From NCBI GenBank assembly GCA_947643295.1, contig CANRVM010000001.1, positions 1 to 28,805 of the forward strand: a stretch of 28,805 nucleotides of DNA, written 5' to 3'. This DNA is from an uncultured Mycoplasmatota bacterium. GTDB taxonomy: Bacteria > Bacillota_I > Bacilli_A > RF39 > UBA660. This document shows positions 1 through 5,783 of this stretch, in pieces (the stretch's first letter is position 1; every line of letters begins with the position of its first letter). The notes under the pieces were generated by a model that searched no databases, was not told the origin of the DNA, and saw nothing but the letters and a program-made list of their open reading frames with translations. Position numbers and translations under genes: made by a program.

Positions 1-1
1 T

Positions 2-610
2 CTAGAGAATTATCCATTTCCAACCACTTTATTCTTTATTGGTTTAATTTTAGGGGGCATTCCACTAATTGCTAGAAAAGTAAAGGATAAAGAAAAGAAA
101 CCTATTAACTTTATTTTGTTTTTCTTTACTTTTTCATTGGTAGCGATTATGGCTTTTATGAGTGAGGGGGATTTTTCTGTTAATTTAAGTAGTCCATCTA
201 TTTTGATGTATTTTCTTCTTTTCCTAGTTGGAGTTCTTGCTGCTGCAACAATGGTAATTCCTGGAGTTAGTGGATCTTTTGTTCTTATGTTAATAGGATT
301 TTATAAACCAATTGTAAAGATAGTAAGTGACTTAACCAATACAAATCATATATTACACAACTTATTGATTTTAATTCCTTTTGGAATTGGAGTAATCGTT
401 GGAATTATCGTAGTGGCAAAATTAATAGAATTTTTATTTCAAAAATTTGAAACAGCAACTTATTATGCCATCTTGGGTTTTGTCTTCGCCTCTTTTATTG
501 GACTAGTTAAATCAATTATTGGTGTAGATATTACCATTATTCAATTGTTAATAGGAATTGTACTATTTTTTGTAGCTAGTGTTATTGGTTATAAATTAGG
601 AGATGAATAG
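2..610 (+). CDS. popT: DUF368 (PopT-type) undecaprenyl-phosphate flippase, 5'-truncated
   Basis: The reading frame is open from base 2 to the TAG at 608-610 (202 codons), so the N-terminus lies outside the window and the TTG at 116 is only an internal codon. The protein is very hydrophobic, with several membrane segments. It has the DUF368 hallmark PGVSGSFVLMLIGFYKPIV near window residues 84-102. Family knowledge: DUF368 proteins have been identified as undecaprenyl-phosphate (C55-P) translocases that return the lipid carrier to the inner membrane face. The stop lies 9 bp before uppP, so the two are surely co-transcribed. That fits a shared job: UppP makes C55-P on the outside and this protein flips it back. 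The family call is firm; the flippase role is inferred from homologues. Confidence 0.85.
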   Translation, partial: LENYPFPTTLFFIGLILGGIPLIARKVKDKEKKPINFILFFFTFSLVAIMAFMSEGDFSVNLSSPSILMYFLLFLVGVLAAATMVIPGVSGSFVLMLIGFYKPIVKIVSDLTNTNHILHNLLILIPFGIGVIVGIIVVAKLIEFLFQKFETATYYAILGFVFASFIGLVKSIIGVDITIIQLLIGIVLFFVASVIGYKLGDE

Positions 611-619
611 GGGGATAAG

Positions 620-1450
620 ATGATAGAATTATTAGAATATATATTTTTGGGAATTTTGCAAGGGATAACTGAACCAATCCCTGTATCTAGTAGTGGTCAT
701 ATTTTGATCTTGCAAACGGTTTTAGAAAAATTGAATCAAAGTGTAACTATTGACTTTCAAACTCTTGCAACACTTACTAATTTTGGAAGTTTAGTTGCCA
801 TTATAATACTATTTTGGAGTGATATTATAGAATTGGTAAAGTCTTTTTTTGCTTATCTTCTTGGTAAAAATAAGAACAAGGGTATCCAAAATGATTTTAA
901 TTATTGTTTAAAAATAATTCTCGCTACAATTCCTGCTGGTGTTGCAGGTATAATAGTAACAAAATTAAATTTACTAGAGGCATTGGAAGAAAACATAAAA
1001 TTCTTAGGAGTCATGCTTTTACTAACTGCTGTTTTCTTGTTTCTAATTAAAGATTTTACAGGAAAAAAGGAAAGAGATAATATTTCTTTTAAAGATGCAA
1101 TTATCGTTGGACTTTGTCAAATGGTTAGTATTATTCCTGGAATTAGTAGAAGTGGTGCTACTATTGTAGGAGGAATGTTTCAAGATTTAAAAAGAGAGAC
1201 TGCCTTTCATTTCTCATTTATTTTATATATACCAATTTCTATTGCAACCTCTATTTTAGGAGTAAAAGATTTATTAGAGATGTCTATTTCCAGTAGTATG
1301 TGGATTCTTTATATAATTGCTACTATACTAGCGGGAATTTTTACTTATGTCTTTACGAAGTGGTTTGCTAATATTGTAAAAAATGGAAAACTTATCTATT
1401 TTTCAGTATATTGTTTGTTTGTTGGGATTTTAGTTATTGTTTTATTATAG
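620..1450 (+). CDS. uppP: undecaprenyl-diphosphatase UppP (BacA)
   Basis: This integral membrane phosphatase converts undecaprenyl pyrophosphate to undecaprenyl phosphate, regenerating the lipid carrier for peptidoglycan and other wall polymers. It also gives basal bacitracin tolerance. The 276-residue length is typical. Both active-site signatures are visible: GILQGITEPIPVSSSGH near residues 12-28 (the E-rich/SSGH motif) and PGISRSGAT near residues 173-181, containing the catalytic Ser/Arg. The remainder is about seven or eight hydrophobic helices. The ATG at 620 has an AGGGGGAT ribosome site just upstream, which overlaps the end of the DUF368 gene region. The gene follows the C55-P flippase gene and precedes a membrane protein gene whose start lies about 20 bp downstream. 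Confidence 0.95.
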   Translation: MIELLEYIFLGILQGITEPIPVSSSGHILILQTVLEKLNQSVTIDFQTLATLTNFGSLVAIIILFWSDIIELVKSFFAYLLGKNKNKGIQNDFNYCLKIILATIPAGVAGIIVTKLNLLEALEENIKFLGVMLLLTAVFLFLIKDFTGKKERDNISFKDAIIVGLCQMVSIIPGISRSGATIVGGMFQDLKRETAFHFSFILYIPISIATSILGVKDLLEMSISSSMWILYIIATILAGIFTYVFTKWFANIVKNGKLIYFSVYCLFVGILVIVLL

Positions 1451-1471
1451 ATTTAAGAAGTGGTGGTAGTA

Positions 1472-2212
1472 GTGATTCATTATTGTTGTTATTTGTTTTT
1501 ATTGTTTATAATTTATTCTTTGTTAGGATATTTCTGTGAAATTATTTATTGTACGATTGAGAGTAGAAAGTTAGTAATAAATAGGGGATTCTTGATTGGT
1601 CCTTACTTGCCAATTTACGGTTTTAGTACTATATTAATGTGTCTTTTTTTAGAAAAGTATAAACATGATATCGTGGCTCTTTTTGTGATGTCACTTATGC
1701 TATGTACAATAGTAGAATTTATCACTAGTTATATTTTAGAGAAAATATTTAAAGTTCGTTGGTGGGATTACTCACATCTTTCTTTTAATATTAATGGAAG
1801 AGTGTGTCTTCTAAATAGTATTCTATTTGGAATGGCAGGAGTAATAGTAGTTGATTTTCTAAATCCAATTTTTTTCCTTTTCCTTGATTTACTTCCAACG
1901 ACTATTTTATATGTATTATCTGCTATTTTGTTTATGATTTTTCTATTCGATGTTAGTATTTCTATTGCTGTATTAACGAAGATTAAGTTGTCATCTATGA
2001 ACTATGGAAAGCGCGATGCATCTGCTGATATTATAAAACTTAGAAATAAAGCACTTGAAAGATATACGTTCTTTACTACAAGACTTTTAAACGCTTTTCC
2101 AAAAGTAGAAGGATTAAATAAAGAACAATTTATAGAGATTAAGAAGAAAGTAAATAAATTAAGAGCAAAATTAAAGGATAAGAAAGAAAAAAGAAATAAA
2201 GAAAAAAATTGA
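1472..2212 (+). CDS. CmpB-like putative ABC transporter permease (PF06541 family)
   Basis: A polytopic membrane protein of about 246 residues. The opening YSLLGYFCEIIYC, then NRGFLIGPYLPIYGF and KVRWWDYS, are the conserved stretches of the family annotated as putative ABC-transporter type IV or CmpB permease. About five or six hydrophobic helices are followed by a strongly basic, coiled-coil-like tail (last ~45 residues, Lys/Glu rich). GTG codons in frame occur at 1460, 1463 and 1472. I chose 1472 because GGTGGT lies at a sensible distance ahead of it and family members begin about 10 residues before the YSxLGY motif. The substrate is unknown, and no ATPase gene is adjacent. It probably shares a transcript with uppP. 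TGA is the stop codon here. Confidence 0.75.
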   Translation: MIHYCCYLFLLFIIYSLLGYFCEIIYCTIESRKLVINRGFLIGPYLPIYGFSTILMCLFLEKYKHDIVALFVMSLMLCTIVEFITSYILEKIFKVRWWDYSHLSFNINGRVCLLNSILFGMAGVIVVDFLNPIFFLFLDLLPTTILYVLSAILFMIFLFDVSISIAVLTKIKLSSMNYGKRDASADIIKLRNKALERYTFFTTRLLNAFPKVEGLNKEQFIEIKKKVNKLRAKLKDKKEKRNKEKN

Positions 2213-2313
2213 TTTTATGCTGTTGCCAAAGGATTTTTGACAATGGTCTTTTTATAATACATAATAAAAAGTAATATATTTGTTTTGAATATATCACTTT
2301 GTTAATACCTTGT

Positions 2314-2348
2314 AATTGATTTTTAAATAATCAATTTTTATTTTTTTT
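2314..2348 (+). terminator. Rho-independent terminator after the uppP operon
   Basis: A perfect 8-bp AATTGATT/AATCAATT stem with a 7-nt loop is followed by an almost pure T tract (2337-2348) on the plus strand. The stem is all A/T except one G-C pair, so it is weak alone, but position and T tract fit. It lies between convergent genes. Confidence 0.55.
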
Positions 2349-2356
2349 AAACTCTA

Positions 2357-3874
2357 CTAGGAAGCCTTTATAATGGCATCTTTAATTTTAGGGAATTCCC
2401 ATGTTAAGCTATTTCTATTAAATATAGAATATTCATTTCTTTTTCCATTATCCCACCAATAGCAAGCAATATTCAACTTTTTTGCTTCCTTAACATAATA
2501 ACTAGTCATCTTTGCTCTTTCTTCTTCTGATTTAAAATTACTTTGTAACATGCCATATTCATCTAAAATAACAGGAATATTTCTAGACTTACAATGATTT
2601 TTAATTCTTTCAAACATACTATCAATTCCACTCGTTGTATCCACATAATCGTGCAGTGCTAAAATGATTTTATCTTTGACAGTATCTTTAGGTAATGTAA
2701 AAGTAGATAATTTTTGATCATCTGTGATACTACCAAAGGTAGATACTGCTAAAAAACGAGTTGCATTGTTTCCACCAATACTTCTTACGGTATCTACAAA
2801 AACTTGGTTTAATTTGTAAACTGTAAGAGTATGCTGATAACCACTATTCCAATCATAGGTTTTATTTTTGTCAACCATTTCATTAAATCCTTCAAAGATT
2901 AAATAATCATCATAATTCTTAAAACGTTCACCGATTTGTAACCACATTCTTGCTAATTTCAAGGCATTTTCTTCAAACTTATCAGAGTCAGCAACAATAA
3001 AGGATCCTCCAGGATATAAACCAGTATCATGATGGATATCAAGAATACAATACATATTATTTTTTAATACATAATTAATTACTTCTTCTACTCTGTCAAG
3101 CCATCTCTCATCAATTGTTCCATCTTTTGACATATGATCATAATAAGTAACAGGAACACGGATACTTTTAAATCCTGCTTTTTTAATAGCATCAATCATG
3201 CTTTTTGTAGTAATTGGATTTCCCCATAAAGTTTCATAATAAGAAATATTTTTTTTACTATTTAGAAACTCTTTTTGGTAATTTGTACTATCTAATGCAT
3301 TCCCTAAGTTCCAGCCAGCGCCCATTTCGCTAATTACTTCTTGAGCTGTTTTGTTTGAATTTGGTTTTTCATCTTTATCTAAAGTAGTATCAGAATCTAC
3401 TTTATCAGAAGGATTCGAGTTTGGTTTATTAGTTTCATTACTATTGTTATTGTTATCAACTATAATAGGTGGTGTATTTTCTGTTGAACTAGGTTTCTTA
3501 GTTTCTGTAATAATAATCATATTTTCTGATTTTGATGGTGTCTGCTCTGTTGGAAGTGTATTAGGTATGACGATTTCTTCTTTTACTAAATTGCTACTTG
3601 TAGTTTGTTTTTGATTATTTGCTGATGTATTTTCTTGATTTTTATTCGTATTCACATCTTGATTTTCGTTTGTATCATCAATCTCTTGATCTATTTCTAA
3701 ATCCTGTTCTTCATCTTTTTCTTCGATATCTCCCTCTAGATTTTCGGTTTCCTCTGTTTCTGGATTCGTTTTAGTAGATGCCACATTTTTCTTATTATTG
3801 AAATAAAAGATAACTGAGAAACAAATTAAAAATATAATTACAATTGTTAATATAATATTTAAATTTTTTTTCAT
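2357..3874 (-). CDS. membrane-anchored GH5-family cellulase (endo-beta-1,4-glucanase)
   Basis: The product has 505 residues. A short basic N-terminus and one hydrophobic segment (about residues 5-24) give a signal anchor or uncleaved signal. Residues ~30-175 are a low-complexity linker rich in Glu, Asn, Thr and Pro. From ~180 to the end is a glycoside hydrolase family 5 domain: GAGWNLGNALD near its start, SIRVPVTYY, the acid/base Glu332 in FEGFNE and the nucleophile Glu439 in ILDEYG. GH5 enzymes of this type cut beta-1,4-glucan or related glucans outside the cell. I chose the ATG at 3874 over the TTG at 3901 because AAGGA sits 9 nt before it. No dockerin, CBM or sortase motif is visible. The gene stands alone on the minus strand with its own promoter. 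Cellulose versus xyloglucan or mannan specificity is not resolved. Confidence 0.88.
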   Translation of the reverse strand: MKKNLNIILTIVIIFLICFSVIFYFNNKKNVASTKTNPETEETENLEGDIEEKDEEQDLEIDQEIDDTNENQDVNTNKNQENTSANNQKQTTSSNLVKEEIVIPNTLPTEQTPSKSENMIIITETKKPSSTENTPPIIVDNNNNSNETNKPNSNPSDKVDSDTTLDKDEKPNSNKTAQEVISEMGAGWNLGNALDSTNYQKEFLNSKKNISYYETLWGNPITTKSMIDAIKKAGFKSIRVPVTYYDHMSKDGTIDERWLDRVEEVINYVLKNNMYCILDIHHDTGLYPGGSFIVADSDKFEENALKLARMWLQIGERFKNYDDYLIFEGFNEMVDKNKTYDWNSGYQHTLTVYKLNQVFVDTVRSIGGNNATRFLAVSTFGSITDDQKLSTFTLPKDTVKDKIILALHDYVDTTSGIDSMFERIKNHCKSRNIPVILDEYGMLQSNFKSEEERAKMTSYYVKEAKKLNIACYWWDNGKRNEYSIFNRNSLTWEFPKIKDAIIKAS

Positions 3875-3925
3875 TTTTACCATTCCTTTTTTTAATACCA
3901 AAGTTGTGCTTGTATAATGCCGTTT

Positions 3926-3954
3926 ACTATATCATAATAGAAAGGTTTTGTCAA
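3926..3954 (-). promoter_or_regulatory. sigma-A promoter of the GH5 gene
   Basis: On the minus strand, a perfect -35 TTGACA (3949-3954) is separated by 17 bp from -10 TATAGT (3926-3931). The 5' leader would be about 45 nt. Confidence 0.7.
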
Positions 3955-4021
3955 TTGATTTTTATTTTTTGAGAAATTATTCAATGTTGGATATTTCTTA
4001 CTATGAATTTAAAATTAATAG

Positions 4022-4050
4022 TTTTCATGTTTTATTATTTATGATAGAAT
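4022..4050 (+). promoter_or_regulatory. sigma-A promoter of the phosphohexomutase gene
   Basis: TTTTCA (4022-4027), a 17-bp spacer, then TAGAAT (4045-4050) preceded by TG at 4042-4043 (extended -10). A consensus AGGAGGT ribosome site follows at 4091-4097. Confidence 0.6.
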
Positions 4051-4102
4051 TTTAAGTAGATTAGAAAAAAATAATGAGTTATTTTCTAGTAGGAGGTATA
4101 AA

Positions 4103-5476
4103 ATGAAATATAAAGAAAATATCAATAAAAATATATTTAGAGGATACGATATCAGAGGAGTTTATCCAAGTGAAATAGATGAGGATACAGCTTATACAAT
4201 AGGCCTTGGTTTTGGTAGTTATATTAGAAGTATTGGAAAAGTAGAATGTGTAGTTGGTCATGATAATAGATTATCTAGTGATTTGTTATATCACGCTTTA
4301 ATAGAAGGAATTAAAAGCACAGGTATTAACATTATGAGTTTAGGCCTTTGTACAACACCAATGTATTATTATGCATGTCTTAAATTAAAAATATACAGTG
4401 GTGTGATGGTTACTGCTAGCCATAATCCAAAAGATGATAATGGATTTAAATTTGCTTTTGATGAATCCGGTAATTGTAAAGGACAAGAGATTCAGAACTT
4501 TTTAGCATATATCCTAAAAGGCGATTTTCTAAAAGGAGAAGGACATGTATGTGAATATGATATTCATGATGACTATGTAGAATTATTTAGAAGTAATTTG
4601 CATTTTGGTTCTAGAAGAGTAAAAGTAGTATTAGATCCTGGTAATGGGACTTCTAGTATTATTATGAAAGAATTATATAGTATGTTTCCTATTGATATTA
4701 TTTCAATTAATGACACAAGCGATGGCAATTTTCCAAATCATCACCCAGATCCATGTGTAGAGGAAAATCTAGAACAATTAAAGAAAAAGGTGATAGAAGA
4801 ACAAGCTGATATTGGATTATCTTTTGATGGAGATGGAGACAGAATGGGAATGGTTTCTAATAGTGCAACCTTTATTCCCACAGACTATTTTATGATTATT
4901 GTGATTAGAGATATTATCAATAAAGTATCTAAAAAAGAATTTTTATGTGATGTAAAATGTTCAAAGTCTCTAAGTGATGAAATTGAAAAATTAGGTGGAA
5001 CTTCCATTTGTTCTCGTACAGGAAACTCTTATACAAAAGCAAAAGTAAGAGATGATGATTTACCATTTGGTGGAGAATTATCTGGGCATGTTTATTTTAG
5101 AGATCGTTGGCTAGGTTTTGATAGTGGATTATATGCAGGGCTTCGAATGCTAGAGATTTTATCTAATACTGATAAAACAGTAGATGAATTATTAGAGGGG
5201 ATGAATCGATATTATGCAACAGAAGAGTTGAAATTCAAATCTAATGATGATATAAAATTTGGAGTTGTAGAAAAAGTTTTAGAATATGCAAAAGAAAAGA
5301 AATATAATGTTTTAGATATTGATGGAGTAAAAGTGTTATTTGATGATAGCTGGGCACTCGTAAGAGCATCCAATACAGGCCCTAATTTAACTGCTCGATT
5401 TGAAGCTAAAACAAAAGAAAGACTGGAAGAGATACAAAAAGAGTTTATAACACTAATTGAAAAATGGAATCAATAA
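4103..5476 (+). CDS. phosphomannomutase/phosphoglucomutase (AlgC-type)
   Basis: The product is a 457-residue alpha-D-phosphohexomutase that interconverts hexose 6- and 1-phosphates, feeding nucleotide-sugar synthesis for wall and surface polymers. All four domain signatures are present in order: NIFRGYDIRG at the N-terminus; the phosphoserine loop TASHNP with Ser106; the Mg-binding DGDGDR with Asp242/244/246; the sugar-binding GGELSGH; and the C-terminal phosphate loop RASNTGPNL. Length and residue spacing match the dual-specificity PMM/PGM branch (Pseudomonas AlgC), not the longer Bacillus PgcA. Mannose versus glucose preference cannot be read from the sequence. A strong ribosome site AGGAGGT precedes the ATG. 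The gene appears monocistronic, with divergent and downstream promoters on either side. Confidence 0.92.
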   Translation: MKYKENINKNIFRGYDIRGVYPSEIDEDTAYTIGLGFGSYIRSIGKVECVVGHDNRLSSDLLYHALIEGIKSTGINIMSLGLCTTPMYYYACLKLKIYSGVMVTASHNPKDDNGFKFAFDESGNCKGQEIQNFLAYILKGDFLKGEGHVCEYDIHDDYVELFRSNLHFGSRRVKVVLDPGNGTSSIIMKELYSMFPIDIISINDTSDGNFPNHHPDPCVEENLEQLKKKVIEEQADIGLSFDGDGDRMGMVSNSATFIPTDYFMIIVIRDIINKVSKKEFLCDVKCSKSLSDEIEKLGGTSICSRTGNSYTKAKVRDDDLPFGGELSGHVYFRDRWLGFDSGLYAGLRMLEILSNTDKTVDELLEGMNRYYATEELKFKSNDDIKFGVVEKVLEYAKEKKYNVLDIDGVKVLFDDSWALVRASNTGPNLTARFEAKTKERLEEIQKEFITLIEKWNQ

Positions 5477-5580
5477 AGATTAGTAATTACGAATTAGAAG
5501 AGTATTTAAAAAGATTTATTGTGTTGATAAATCAAGCTATTGAACTATTGTAATAGCAAAATTAAGAAATAACTCATTTA

Positions 5581-5589
5581 TGATATAAT
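5581..5589 (+). promoter_or_regulatory. extended -10 promoter element in the gap before smc
   Basis: TGATATAAT is a perfect extended -10 (TG at 5581-5582, TATAAT at 5584-5589). The -35 candidate TTAAGA, 16 bp upstream, is weak. Transcription would start near 5596, about 95 bp before a strong terminator and not directly before a gene. Confidence 0.45.
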
Positions 5590-5595
5590 CAAAAT

Positions 5596-5690
5596 GCCAA
5601 AAGAAAATAAAAGATAAAAGAAATGAACCAAGTAGAAAAGGAATATAGAAAGAAACGAATTTTCACTTAAAAGGAAGATTCGTTTTTATA
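5596..5690 (+). ncRNA. candidate small RNA (about 95 nt) or pgm 3' UTR
   Basis: The 307-bp stretch from 5477 to 5783 has no convincing gene. It contains an extended -10 at 5581-5589, then about 60 nt of A-rich sequence with no sizeable ORF, then a strong terminator hairpin. smc has its own promoter downstream of that terminator. A promoter-terminator pair with nothing coding between suggests a small RNA. The alternative is that this is only the 3' end of the mutase transcript. Confidence 0.25.
5653..5690 (+). terminator. Rho-independent terminator between the mutase gene and smc
   Basis: A 12-bp stem AAACGAATTTTC/GAAGATTCGTTT (one G-T wobble) with a 9-nt loop, followed by T residues. It is one of the strongest hairpins in the window. 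Confidence 0.8.
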
Positions 5691-5729
5691 AACCTCTATT
5701 TTTGAAGATGCTTTTTAGTAAATCTCTTA

Positions 5730-5758
5730 TTGAAACCCTAAAAAATATATAGTATAAT
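5730..5758 (+). promoter_or_regulatory. sigma-A promoter of smc
   Basis: TTGAAA (5730-5735), exactly 17 bp, TATAAT (5753-5758). The ATG at 5757 overlaps this -10, so translation must begin further down, at 5784. Confidence 0.75.
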
Positions 5759-5783
5759 GGGAAACGTGAATAGGGTGATTTTG

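Noticed and set aside
2221..2262. Possible hairpin TTGCCA...TGACAA before a T run
   Set aside because: The stem has a mismatch and few pairs. The hairpin at 2314-2348 is better placed and better formed.
2309..2322. 14-mer CTTGTAATTGATTT shared with 17169-17182
   Set aside because: Both copies are in AT-rich spacers with no matching flanks, so the match is best explained by base composition.
3351..3614. Plus-strand ORF of 87 codons opposite the GH5 linker
   Set aside because: It is a mirror of the low-complexity linker codons, has no ribosome site, and gives a Ser/Leu/Val-biased product typical of antisense shadow frames.
5464..5553. 29-codon ORF overlapping the end of the mutase gene (MESIKISNYELEEYLKRF...)
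   Set aside because: It has no ribosome site, overlaps the upstream gene, and is too short to judge. It might be a leftover but is not supported as a gene.
5757..5783. Upstream ATG start for smc
   Set aside because: The ATG overlaps the -10 hexamer of the smc promoter and has no ribosome site; MYLKEIV at 5784 is the family start.
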